Translations under genes and position numbers: made by a program
NCBI RefSeq assembly: GCF_040394755.1
Contig: NZ_JBEBRQ010000004.1
DNA from: Castellaniella defragrans_A
Lineage (GTDB): Bacteria; Pseudomonadota; Gammaproteobacteria; Burkholderiales; Burkholderiaceae_B
Strand: one strand, 5' to 3'
DNA: 64,000 nt
Shown here: positions 26,701 through 34,891 of the stretch, in pieces
How positions within the stretch are numbered: position 1 is the first letter of the stretch
Layout: every line of letters starts with the position of its first letter
The notes under the pieces: generated by a model
What the model was told of the DNA's origin: nothing
What the model saw: the letters and a program-made list of their open reading frames with translations, nothing else
The model's database searches: none

Positions 26701-27831
26701 TCAGTACAGTTCGAGCTGCACCGGGTGATGCCCCGCATCGCCCTGGTCCGGTTCGAGCTTGCTCACCCGCACGCCCAGCAGGCGCAAGCGCCGATCCAGC
26801 ACGACGCGCTTGAGGCATTGGCCTGCCGCGCGGTGAATCGACCCGGCATCGTTCACCGCCTCGGGCAAGGTCAGGTCACGGGTCACGATCCGGAAATCAT
26901 CGAACCGCAGCTTGATCCCCACCGTGGCGCCGCGCACGCGCTTGCGCCGCAGGTCCCCGGCCAGGCGCTCGCACAGATCGAGGAATATTCCGGACAGCAG
27001 CGCGCGGTCCCGGCGCACATGCAGGTCGCGCTCGAAAGTGGTCTCGCGGCTCAGTGATTTAGGTTCGGAGAACGTGACCACTGGCCTGTCATCGACGCCG
27101 TGGGCGGCATCCACCAGCCAGCGCGCATACGACAGGCCAAAGTTCGCCTGCAGCAGATCCGGCGGCGCGGCGGCGAGTTGCGCGATCGTCTCGATGCCCA
27201 GTGACTGGAGACGGCTCGTCGCCTTGGGTCCGATGCCATTGATCCGCGAGACCGGCAGCGGCCAGATGCGGCGCTCCAGGTCGCCGGGTCCGATGATGGT
27301 GATCCCGTCGGGCTTGTCCAGCTCGGAGGAGATCTTCGAGATCAGCTTGTTCGGCGAGATGCCGATCGAGCAGCTCAGGCCCGTCGCCGCGCGCACCGCA
27401 GCCTTGATACGGCTTGCCAGCGCCTCCGACGACTCGTCCAGCGCGCTCAAGTCGATGTAGATTTCGTCGATTCCGCGATCCTCGATGCATGGCGCGATCG
27501 CCGCCACCGCAGCCTTGAACAGCCGGGAATAATGCCGGTAGGCCGGGAAATCCACCGGCAGCATGACCGCATCGGGCGCCAGCTGCGCAGCCTTCATCAT
27601 CCCCATCGCGGAATGCACCCCGAGCGCGCGCGCCTCATAAGTCGCCGTGGTAATCACCCCGCGGCCCACATAGTCGCGCAAAACGGCATAACGGCCATTG
27701 GCCGGCCTCTCGCCCCGACCGCCGATCACCACCGGACGGCCGCGCAGATCCGGGTAGCGCAGCAACTCGACCGACGCATAGAAGGCATCCATATCCAGGT
27801 GCGCGATACGGCGAGGAGCGGGGGCTTGCAT
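26701..27831 (-). CDS. dinB: DNA polymerase IV (Y family)
   Basis: A 376-residue translesion polymerase. The palm begins HLDMDAFYASVELLRYPDL with the first catalytic Asp, continues with RPVVIGG and YEARALGVHSAMGM, and has the SIDE-like motif as RGIDEIYIDLSAL with the catalytic Asp-Glu pair. The thumb and little finger follow (GISPNKLISKISSELDKP, INGIGPKATSRL, and a C-terminal LGVRVSKL). No LexA box was evident by eye upstream. It is convergent with mmsA with a 10-bp gap. Confidence 0.95.
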   Translation of the reverse strand: MQAPAPRRIAHLDMDAFYASVELLRYPDLRGRPVVIGGRGERPANGRYAVLRDYVGRGVITTATYEARALGVHSAMGMMKAAQLAPDAVMLPVDFPAYRHYSRLFKAAVAAIAPCIEDRGIDEIYIDLSALDESSEALASRIKAAVRAATGLSCSIGISPNKLISKISSELDKPDGITIIGPGDLERRIWPLPVSRINGIGPKATSRLQSLGIETIAQLAAAPPDLLQANFGLSYARWLVDAAHGVDDRPVVTFSEPKSLSRETTFERDLHVRRDRALLSGIFLDLCERLAGDLRRKRVRGATVGIKLRFDDFRIVTRDLTLPEAVNDAGSIHRAAGQCLKRVVLDRRLRLLGVRVSKLEPDQGDAGHHPVQLELY

Positions 27832-27912
27832 GATGGACCATTTCTCGATCAGTGCTGCTATACTAGCCCGCCTGAAAGATATATTTCATTTACATCTATG
27901 ACCATGCCCGGC

Positions 27913-28076
27913 TAGTGCCCTGTTTGGTTGGTTCGGGTATTCATATTCGGATGCATGGGCTTGCCAGACAAGGCGCAAACCGCAGCGATAGCCAGTGCTA
28001 TCGCGAGGATTTGCAACGCAGTATGACAAGCCCAGGCGCCGAAGATGAATATTTGAATCAGCCAGACAGGACACTA
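27913..28076. repeat. Dispersed long palindrome, copy A
   Basis: A 164-bp imperfect inverted repeat. The left arm starts TAGTGCCCTGTTTGG and the right arm ends CCAGACAGGACACTA. About three quarters of the arm positions pair, and most of the differences are transitions that would leave G-U pairs in RNA. The core at 27971-28020 contains GCGCAAACCGCAGCGATAGC and GCTATCGCGAGGATTTGCAA, nearly identical to the cores of copies B and C. It sits between divergent dinB and the HMA gene and ends 27 bp before the latter. Confidence 0.87.
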
Positions 28077-28103
28077 ACTGGCTTTCCCGATCCCGAGGAA
28101 CTC

Positions 28104-28388
28104 ATGCAAAGCGAAACCGTCTCCCGCACCCGACTGGATACCGAGATCATCCGCATCGAAGGCCTGCAAGGCCCGGCCTGCGCCGACAAACTGAATGCCG
28201 CGCTATCGGCTATCAAAGGCGTCGGCAGCGTCTCGGTGTCGCTGGACACCGGGAAAGCCACCATCACCTTCAATCCCGAGCAAGTCTCGAAGCAACGCCT
28301 GCGGGTCGCCGTCGAGGATGCCGGTTACCAGGCGCTCAAGCCGGTGCACGGCGAGGACGGCGCCTGCTGCGGCGCCTGCGGCGGCTGA
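28104..28388 (+). CDS. Heavy-metal-associated (HMA) fold protein with altered metal motif
   Basis: A 94-residue protein with one HMA domain (about residues 14-75): IIRIEGLQGPACADKLNAAL, then GVGSVSVSLDTGKATITFNP and VAVEDAGYQALKP. In metal chaperones the first loop reads MxCxxC; here it is LQGPAC, so only the second cysteine remains. The C-terminus carries CCGACGG, which may supply thiolate ligands instead. A GAGGAA ribosome site lies just before the ATG at 28104; an upstream in-frame ATG runs through palindrome A and is unlikely. Convergent with narK. Confidence 0.82.
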   Translation: MQSETVSRTRLDTEIIRIEGLQGPACADKLNAALSAIKGVGSVSVSLDTGKATITFNPEQVSKQRLRVAVEDAGYQALKPVHGEDGACCGACGG

Positions 28389-28444
28389 TCGCCGCACAGC
28401 ACATGCGGCGCCGCGCGATGACGCGGCCCGCAGCGGCGCTGCAA

Positions 28445-29728
28445 TCAAGCCTGGGCGTGCCCCTTGCCCAACTCAGAGCCCGAGCGGGGAGAACCGCGGA
28501 ACGAGTAGTGCATGAACACCAGCGACACGCAGACCGTTCCGTACAGCAGCATGAAGGCGCTGGAATAAATACCCGTGAAATCCAACAGGGCGCCGAACAT
28601 GATCGGCAGCACGAAACCGCCCAGGCCACCCGCCAGACCCACGACACCCGACACGGCGCCGATGTTTTCCACGTAGTCGTCGCTGATGAACTTGAAGACC
28701 GACGCCTTGCCGATGGCCATGGCGACGCCGACGACGAACAACAGGGCGGTGAACAGCCAGGGATTCAGGCCGAGGGACAAGGAAACATCGCCATGCTGGG
28801 TATGGATCAGCATTTGCGTCTGCGGGTAGGACAGAAGGAAGAAGCACACCCAGCACACCCACATCACCCACCAGGTCACCGTATAGGCGCCGAACCGGTC
28901 CGAGAACCAGCCGCCGAGCGCGCGCAGCACCCCGCCCGGCAGGGAGAAAATCGTCGCCAGCAATGCCGCGAACTTCAGATCGAAACCATATTCGGCCACA
29001 TAATATTTAGTCGCCCACAGCGCCAGGGCGACATAGCCGCCGAACACCACTGAGTAATATTGGCAATAGCGCCACACCCGCGGGTCCTTCAGTACCTTCA
29101 GCTGCTGCGTGAACGGAACGCCCGAAGGCACGCGATGCGCCGGGTTGCTGTGGCTGAACATCCAGAACAGCACCGCGGTGCCGAGCATGATGGCCGCATA
29201 CACCTGAGGCAGCATTGCCCAGCCAAAAGCGCCGATGATGGCCGGCCCCACGAACATCGTCACCGCCGAGCCCGAATTCCCCGCCCCGAAGATTCCCATG
29301 GCGAACCCGCGGCGCTCGGGCGCGAACCAGCGCGCAACGTACGGCGTCCCGACCGAGAACGTCCCGCCTGCCAAACCGACGAAAAGCGCCAGGATCAGGA
29401 ACTGCGTATAGGTTTCCGCATGGCCCATCAAATAGAGAGGCGGCACACAGACCAGCATAATCACAAAAAAGACGATTCGGCCGCCAAAGCGGTCCGTCAG
29501 AAAACCCAGCGGCACGCGAATCAACGAGCCGGTCAAAACGGGCGTGGCGATCAACAGGCCGAACTGGGTTTCGTTCAGGCTGAGTTGGGCTTTCAGCGGA
29601 ATTCCAAGGACCGAGAACATGGTCCAAACGGCAAAACAGACCGTAAATGCCAAAGTGCTGGAAAACAAGACCTGCAAGGCCTTGCGATCATGGTTGGGGG
29701 CCGACGGCCCGGATGAATTTTGCGTCAT
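28445..29728 (-). CDS. narK: Nitrate/nitrite transporter (MFS, NarK type)
   Basis: A 427-residue, 12-segment MFS protein of the nitrate-nitrite porter family. Supporting stretches are FTVCFAVWTMFSVLGIPLKA in segment 1, LIRVPLGFLTDRFGGRIVFF, the glycine-rich nitrate signature GLAGGTFSVGTPYVARWFAP, and GIFGAGNSGSAVTMFVGPAI. The start at 29728 (MTQNSSG) was chosen over an upstream frame. No nitrate reductase genes flank it in the window, so import for assimilation, respiration or nitrite export remains open. Confidence 0.91.
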   Translation of the reverse strand: MTQNSSGPSAPNHDRKALQVLFSSTLAFTVCFAVWTMFSVLGIPLKAQLSLNETQFGLLIATPVLTGSLIRVPLGFLTDRFGGRIVFFVIMLVCVPPLYLMGHAETYTQFLILALFVGLAGGTFSVGTPYVARWFAPERRGFAMGIFGAGNSGSAVTMFVGPAIIGAFGWAMLPQVYAAIMLGTAVLFWMFSHSNPAHRVPSGVPFTQQLKVLKDPRVWRYCQYYSVVFGGYVALALWATKYYVAEYGFDLKFAALLATIFSLPGGVLRALGGWFSDRFGAYTVTWWVMWVCWVCFFLLSYPQTQMLIHTQHGDVSLSLGLNPWLFTALLFVVGVAMAIGKASVFKFISDDYVENIGAVSGVVGLAGGLGGFVLPIMFGALLDFTGIYSSAFMLLYGTVCVSLVFMHYSFRGSPRSGSELGKGHAQA

Positions 29729-30067
29729 GAAGTCCTCTCTATACGTGGCTTTGCAGCAAGCACACACGCGTGCCATATTAGCCATACTTCCAGAAGGGAC
29801 TCATGATCTATATCTAATCGACACACATACAATTCGACATACGCTAATCTATTCGACAAAGCGCAGTTCGACACATGCCTGCCGATGCGATACCATCTGC
29901 GGCCATATTCCCTGCCCCACACCCGAGGCGCAACGGGACGACCTGCTCCCAAAACGCGGCGGGACGAAAAACATGGGCAGCGCCCCTCTGAAACAATGCC
30001 GGCGCTACAAAAAACAAGACCATCCGGCGATGATCCTACCCGCTTTTCAGTCGAGCCCCTGGTCAAG
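29729..30067. other. Intergenic region upstream of narK, no gene seen
   Basis: This stretch between narK and palindrome B holds the narK promoter region. Around 29810-29870 it is comparatively AT-rich, with recurring ATTCGACA units (29830, 29850 and nearby). I saw no convincing FNR or NarL box by eye and no coding frame with protein-like composition. Confidence 0.5.
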
Positions 30068-30254
30068 GTGTGTGTCCAGATAATTCTCGCGGCCAGTATT
30101 CCGTTTGCTTGATCCGTATATCAAACACCGGCATCCGCGCCGCACATACTGTGTTGCAAATCCCCGCGATAGCACTGGCCATCGCTGCGGTTTGCGCCCT
30201 GATCTGGACCCATCGATCCGAATTTCGATAGACGCAACAACCAGACAGGGCACC
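30068..30254. repeat. Dispersed long palindrome, copy B (inverted relative to A)
   Basis: Read on the minus strand, it begins GTGCCCTGTCTGGTTGTTG, continues through ATTCGGATCGATGGGTCCAG and reaches the shared core (plus-strand 30153-30198, with TTGCAAATCCCCGCGATAGC and ATCGCTGCGGTTTGCGCC). The far arm is more degenerate, so the left boundary at about 30068 is approximate. It stops 5 bp before the start codon of the next gene, so that gene's ribosome-binding region lies in the repeat end. Confidence 0.78.
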
Positions 30255-30259
30255 CGGTT

Positions 30260-31195
30260 ATGTCCCAGCTTCATTCCGTACAAACAGCGCCTGCCAGATC
30301 GCCCCTTTTCGGCATTGGTCTGCTGATATGCTCGTCCTGGCTGCTCTCCGGCCTGGACACCAGCGGTAAATGGATCATGGCGGCCGGACTGCCCCTGGCC
30401 TTTATCTGCTGGCTCCGTTTCTTTATCCATTCCGTGCTGGTGCTGGCCCTCATCCGCCCGCGCAACCTGCGTACGCTCCTGCGCACCCAACGGCCCTATA
30501 TCCAGGCCCTGCGCAGCTTCACGAGCCTGGGGGCGACCTTCTCGTTCTTTTCCGCCTTGCAATACATCCCGCAGGCCGAGGCCACTTCGATCAATTTCCT
30601 GGCCCCCCTCATCATGCTGGCCTGCGCTCCCTGGATCCTCGGCGAGCCCCCGCGGCTGTCACGCTGGATCGCAGCGCTCAGCGGCTTCCTGGGCGTGCTG
30701 ATCATCATCCGGCCCGGCAGCGGCCTGGACATCACCGGCGTGGCATTCGGCCTGTGCACGGCCCTGCTGTTCGCCATCCAATACCTGTGCACCCGCAAGC
30801 TGGCCATCGACAATCCCATGACCACCCTGATCTGGAGCGGCGGCGTGAGCGCGGTCTGCATGACCCTGGCGCTGCCCTTCACGCTGCCGGAATCCTGGCC
30901 CGTCATCCTGGAATTCGGGATGCTGGAATGGCTGGTGATGCTCGGCATCGGCGTCTGGGGCATCCTGGGACACATCCTGCAGATCCAGGCCTACCGCCTC
31001 GCGCCCGCCTCGCTGCTGGCGCCCTTCATCTACCTGCAGATCGTCGCTGCCGCCGTACTGAGCTGGCTGGTCTGGGGCGATTTCCCGGGCGCCATGACCT
31101 GGCTGGGCATTATCGTCGTCTGCGGCAGCGGCATCGTGATCGGCGCCATCGAATGGCATCAGGCGCCAAGGCCAGCCACTGGCAGGCACCGCTAA
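30260..31195 (+). CDS. EamA/DMT family transporter
   Basis: A 311-residue membrane protein with ten hydrophobic segments in two EamA repeats, beginning SPLFGIGLLICSSWLLSGLD. FSALQYIPQAEATSINFLAP is the typical end of the first repeat, and LAPASLLAPFIYLQIVAAAV the equivalent in the second. Members of this branch resemble RhaT/YdcZ-like or S-adenosylmethionine-uptake-type DMT proteins, but the substrate cannot be assigned. The start codon lies 5 bp from palindrome B, and the stop abuts the small palindrome D. Confidence 0.88.
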   Translation: MSQLHSVQTAPARSPLFGIGLLICSSWLLSGLDTSGKWIMAAGLPLAFICWLRFFIHSVLVLALIRPRNLRTLLRTQRPYIQALRSFTSLGATFSFFSALQYIPQAEATSINFLAPLIMLACAPWILGEPPRLSRWIAALSGFLGVLIIIRPGSGLDITGVAFGLCTALLFAIQYLCTRKLAIDNPMTTLIWSGGVSAVCMTLALPFTLPESWPVILEFGMLEWLVMLGIGVWGILGHILQIQAYRLAPASLLAPFIYLQIVAAAVLSWLVWGDFPGAMTWLGIIVVCGSGIVIGAIEWHQAPRPATGRHR

Positions 31196-31226
31196 TGTAG
31201 TGTTCCTTCAAGCGTCGAACACTACA
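31196..31226. repeat. Short palindrome D filling the gap between two convergent stop codons
   Basis: TGTAGTGTTC and GAACACTACA are perfect 10-bp arms around an 11-bp loop. On the minus strand, the first 24 bases match the left end of palindrome C (TAGTGTTCGACGCTTGAAGG and following), so it looks like a reduced copy of that element. It occupies exactly the interval between the DMT stop and the MFS stop and may terminate both transcripts. Confidence 0.8.
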
Positions 31227-32576
31227 CTAGACACCACGCGCGCCCGACAAGAACGCCATCCCCGATGGCGCGCCGGGCCGGCGGATCAGGAACACGGCAA
31301 GCGCCGCAATGAAACAGGCCAGGCCCGCCGCATACAAAGCCGGCGTGTACGTCATCCACAGCGTGCGCGACAGACCCGCGCCGTAGGCCGCCGCCGCGCT
31401 GCCCACCTGGTGGCCCGCGAAAACCCAGCCGAACACCATGCCCGCCCGCGCCTTGCCGAAAACCGCCGTGGTCAGCTTGACCGTCGGCGGCACCGTCGCG
31501 ATCCAGTCCAGACCATAGAACATCGCAAACAGCGACAGGCCATACAAAGAAAATTCGGAATGCGGCAACCAGAACAGCGACAGACCACGCAGACCGTAAT
31601 ACCAGAACAAGAGCTTGCGGTTGTCATAGCGGTCGGACAGCCAGCCCGACAGCACCGTTCCCACCAGATCGAAGACCCCCATCATGGCCAGCACCGAGGC
31701 GGCCGGCACCGGCGCCATGCCATAGTCCCCGCAAAGCGTGATGAAGTGCGTCTGGATCAAGCCGCTGGTACTCAGCCCGCAAACAAAGAACGTTCCGAAC
31801 AGCACCCAGAATGCCGGCCGGCGCGCTGCCTCGAACAAGGCCGTGAAAGGCTCGCGAAACCCCGGCCGCCCCGCCGGCGCGGGCTCGGGCGGCGCCAGCG
31901 GATCGGCGCCGAAAGGGCGCAAGCCGATGTCCTCGGGCCGATTGGCCATCAGCGCAACAACCAGCAAAGCCACCACCAGGCAACAGGCGATCACCGGCGC
32001 CACCGCATAGCGCCAACCCACCGCCTCGATCAGCCAGGCCGCCAGCGGCAGGAACGCGAGCTGCCCCGTCGCCGCGCTGGCCGTCAGCAGGCCCAGCACC
32101 AGCCCCCGGCGCCGGTCGAACCAACGGTTGACCACGATTGCGCTGAGCACCAGCGCCGTCAAGCCCGCGCCCGCCCCCAGCACTACGCCCCAGAGAAGCA
32201 CCAGATGCCAGATCCTGGACATCATCGTCGCCAGGCCCAGGCCCGCGGCCACCAGCACCAGCGCCAGACCAATGATGCGCCGCAGACCGTAGCGCTCGAT
32301 CAGGATGGCGGCGAACGGTCCCATCAAACCGAACAAGGCAAAACGCACCGCCAGCGCCGATGAAATCCGGTCGATGTCCCAGCCGAATTCCTTGCTGAGC
32401 GGCACCAGGAACGCGCCGGGCAAACCCACGGCCGCCGCCGAGGACAGCATGGTCAGGAAAGCCAGAGCGGCAATCACCCAGCCATAATGTATTCCGCGCC
32501 GGCTGCACCATGCGGCTGCGATTTGAACGAATGGACGGCGCACGCCGGGCTCCCGAAACGCTGATGCGGCAATCAT
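31227..32576 (-). CDS. MFS transporter
   Basis: A 449-residue 12-segment major facilitator protein. It starts MIAASAFREPGVRRPFVQIA, with segment 1 at HYGWVIAALAFLTMLSSAAA, the loop 2-3 motif as AAILIERYGLRRIIGLALVL, and a matching SGWLSDRYDNRKLLFWYYGL in the second half. The overall pattern resembles the monocarboxylate/oxalate-formate antiporter-like MFS group common in Burkholderiales. An upstream frame extension was not used. The substrate is unknown. Confidence 0.87.
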   Translation of the reverse strand: MIAASAFREPGVRRPFVQIAAAWCSRRGIHYGWVIAALAFLTMLSSAAAVGLPGAFLVPLSKEFGWDIDRISSALAVRFALFGLMGPFAAILIERYGLRRIIGLALVLVAAGLGLATMMSRIWHLVLLWGVVLGAGAGLTALVLSAIVVNRWFDRRRGLVLGLLTASAATGQLAFLPLAAWLIEAVGWRYAVAPVIACCLVVALLVVALMANRPEDIGLRPFGADPLAPPEPAPAGRPGFREPFTALFEAARRPAFWVLFGTFFVCGLSTSGLIQTHFITLCGDYGMAPVPAASVLAMMGVFDLVGTVLSGWLSDRYDNRKLLFWYYGLRGLSLFWLPHSEFSLYGLSLFAMFYGLDWIATVPPTVKLTTAVFGKARAGMVFGWVFAGHQVGSAAAAYGAGLSRTLWMTYTPALYAAGLACFIAALAVFLIRRPGAPSGMAFLSGARGV

Positions 32577-32815
32577 AAAGGAATTGCGGCGAGAAACCCC
32601 GGCCCGACGGTCAGCGCTTCTGCGTGACATCGACATGCTGATTGATATGCCGCAAATCCACATAACAATATGATATCCATCGCTATATACTATCCAATAT
32701 AACGGTAGCAAAATCCTGATTCCTATTGAGCGGCATCTGTCGTCGACCTGACCTTCGTCCAATCGCGGGCTGCCGGCTTGATCAACATATTCATATGATT
32801 CGAGGCTTGCCCTTC

Positions 32816-33865
32816 ATGCACCGCAGAACCTTCCTGAAAACCGCCCTCAGCCTGGGAATTGGCACGCTGCCATTTCTTTCTGCCAAAGGCGCATCGCCGC
32901 TGGAATCACCGCTGCTGGCCGCGGCATACGGCAAAATCCCTGGTGCAAACAGCATCCAGCGCATCGTCAGCGCGGGCCCGATCGCCGATGTGTTGCTAGT
33001 ATCGCTGGCACCCGGAAAACTGGTCGGCATTTCCACACCCGGCATTCCCGACGACCACAAGAAGTATCTCTCCGATACGGTACGCAACCTGCCCTATACC
33101 GGCCGTCTCGCCGGCCGCGCCTCCACCTTTCCCATGGAAAGCCTGCTGGAACTGAAACCCGACATCATCGTGGATGTGGGCAGCACCAGCGCCAGCTATA
33201 CCTCGACTGCCGAGCGCGTCCACCAGCAAACCGGCATCCCCTATGTGCTCATCAGCGGCCGCCTGGCCGACTCCGACGGTCAATTGCGCCTGCTGGGCGA
33301 GATGCTGGGCGCGCCGGACAATGGAAAGCCGCTGGCCGATTTCGCCCAATCCGTGCTGTCGGCGGCGCGAACGGTTCAGGAAAAAAACCATGTGGCACCC
33401 AGCATGTTCTTTGGCCGGGGCGCGGACGGCCTGGAAACAGGGCTGGCGGGCTCCATGCATACCGAAGTCATGGACCGGCTCGGCGCACGCAACGTCGCGG
33501 CGGCGGCGGGCAAAGACCTGATCGCCCGGATTTCCATGGAACAGTTGATCGCGTGGGACCCCGACGTGATCCTGACGCAGGACGCCAATTTCTTCCAGCG
33601 GCTGCAAACCGAAAAAATCTGGAAAGACTATCGCGCCGTGCGCCAGGGCCGATATCACCTGGTGCCCTCGGTACCGTTCGGCTGGATGGATCATCCGCCC
33701 TGCATCAATCGATTGCTGGGGCTGCTGTGGGGCATGCACGCCTTCTACCCCGAGCAATGGCCTCTGGAACGCTACCGGCAAGAAGTCATCCGGTATTTCG
33801 ATTTGTTCTACGGCTACGCGCTGAGGCCCGAGGAGCTGTCGGCCATCGACGGTTTCAAATCATAG
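32816..33865 (+). CDS. ABC transporter substrate-binding protein, metal-chelate type
   Basis: A 349-residue class II (TroA/BtuF-like) binding protein. The N-terminus MHRRTFLKTALSLGIGTLPF has a twin-Arg-like signal. The body has two lobes, with RIVSAGPIADVLLVSLAPGK, LLELKPDIIVDVGST and LIAWDPDVILTQDANFF. A PFGWMDHPPCINRLLGLLWG segment near residue 285 is characteristic of a branch that includes molybdate, nickel and iron-chelate binders. The ATG at 32816 follows CGAGG and was preferred to 32795. It opens an uptake operon with permease, ATPase and receptor. Confidence 0.88.
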   Translation: MHRRTFLKTALSLGIGTLPFLSAKGASPLESPLLAAAYGKIPGANSIQRIVSAGPIADVLLVSLAPGKLVGISTPGIPDDHKKYLSDTVRNLPYTGRLAGRASTFPMESLLELKPDIIVDVGSTSASYTSTAERVHQQTGIPYVLISGRLADSDGQLRLLGEMLGAPDNGKPLADFAQSVLSAARTVQEKNHVAPSMFFGRGADGLETGLAGSMHTEVMDRLGARNVAAAAGKDLIARISMEQLIAWDPDVILTQDANFFQRLQTEKIWKDYRAVRQGRYHLVPSVPFGWMDHPPCINRLLGLLWGMHAFYPEQWPLERYRQEVIRYFDLFYGYALRPEELSAIDGFKS

Positions 33866-33877
33866 GCCGGACGCGTC

Positions 33878-34891
33878 ATGCCATCCAACGCGCGCATGGC
33901 GATCTGGCCTGCCATGTCCCTGGCCTGCGCCGCCGCCATTCTCTCGGCCTTTTTCATCGGCAAATATTCGATGTCATGGCAGGAGTTCGCGCTGTCGTTG
34001 CGCCATTACTGGCTGGATGGCGGCGATGCCGCCCCCAGCGCGGTGGATCGTGTGCTGTGGCAGGTGCGCCTGCCGCGCATCGTGGCCGGCATCGTGGTCG
34101 GCGCCTGCCTGTCGGTGGCGGGCGCCGCCTATCAGAACATGTTCCGCAATCCGCTGGTGTCGGCCGACATCCTCGGCATTTCCGCCGGCGCGGGCCTGGG
34201 GGCCATGCTCGCCATATTCTTCGGATTGCCGTTGCTGCTGATCCAATTGGGGGCCTTTATCGGCGGCCTGCTGGTCGTGGTCCTGGTGCTGACCATCGCG
34301 CGCATGGCGCGGCACCACAGCCCCATCCTCTCGCTGGTCTTGACGGGCATTGCCGTCAGCTCTCTGTTTGGCGGGGGGATCGCCCTGGTCAGGATATTGG
34401 CCGATCCCTACCGCGACCTGCCCACCATGACCTTCTGGCTCATGGGCTCGCTCAATGGCGTGGCCCTGGAAGACCTGCGGGCGGTACTGCCCGTCATGCT
34501 GGCGGGCATGCTGCCGCTGGTGCTGCTGCGCTGGCGCATGAACGTGCTCAGCCTCGACGACGAAGAAGCCCAGGCGCTGGGCGTCAACGTGCGCAACACA
34601 CGGCTGCTGTTCATCATGGGCGCCACCCTGATGACGGCATCGGCCGTCGCCATTACCGGCATCATCAGCTGGATCGGCCTCGTCATTCCGCACGTGGCGC
34701 GCCTGCTGGTCGGGCCCGACTTTCACGTCCTGCTGCCCGCCAGCCTCATGATCGGCGGCGCATTCCTGGTGCTGGCCGATACCGTGGCACGCTCGGCATT
34801 CGCCATCGAAATCCCCTTGGGCATCATCACCGTCGGCATCGGCGCGCCCTTCTTCCTGAGCCTGCTGATCCGCAAGGAACCGCGGTCATGA
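33878..34891 (+). CDS. FecCD-family ABC permease
   Basis: A 337-residue membrane protein of the BtuC/FecCD fold with about ten segments. Family motifs include RLPRIVAGIVVGACLSVAGA, AYQNMFRNPLVSADILGISA and the cytoplasmic coupling region LSLDDEEAQALGVNVRNTRL, then ITGIISWIGLVIPHVARLLV. It starts 12 bp after the binding protein and its stop overlaps the ATPase start (ATGA). A single permease gene implies a homodimer, as for BtuC. Confidence 0.95.
   Translation: MPSNARMAIWPAMSLACAAAILSAFFIGKYSMSWQEFALSLRHYWLDGGDAAPSAVDRVLWQVRLPRIVAGIVVGACLSVAGAAYQNMFRNPLVSADILGISAGAGLGAMLAIFFGLPLLLIQLGAFIGGLLVVVLVLTIARMARHHSPILSLVLTGIAVSSLFGGGIALVRILADPYRDLPTMTFWLMGSLNGVALEDLRAVLPVMLAGMLPLVLLRWRMNVLSLDDEEAQALGVNVRNTRLLFIMGATLMTASAVAITGIISWIGLVIPHVARLLVGPDFHVLLPASLMIGGAFLVLADTVARSAFAIEIPLGIITVGIGAPFFLSLLIRKEPRS

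Noticed and set aside
23100..26738. 1212-codon minus-strand frame across eamA, LysR and mmsA
   Set aside because: It spans several firmly identified genes in other frames and lacks any recognisable domain.
27886..28074. Short ORFs encoding NPRDSTGYRCGLR-type peptides in palindromes A, B and C
   Set aside because: They are translations of the shared palindrome core, not genes.
28391..28409. GCCGCA/TGCGGC hairpin between the HMA gene and narK
   Set aside because: Short stem with no T-tract; too weak to call a terminator.
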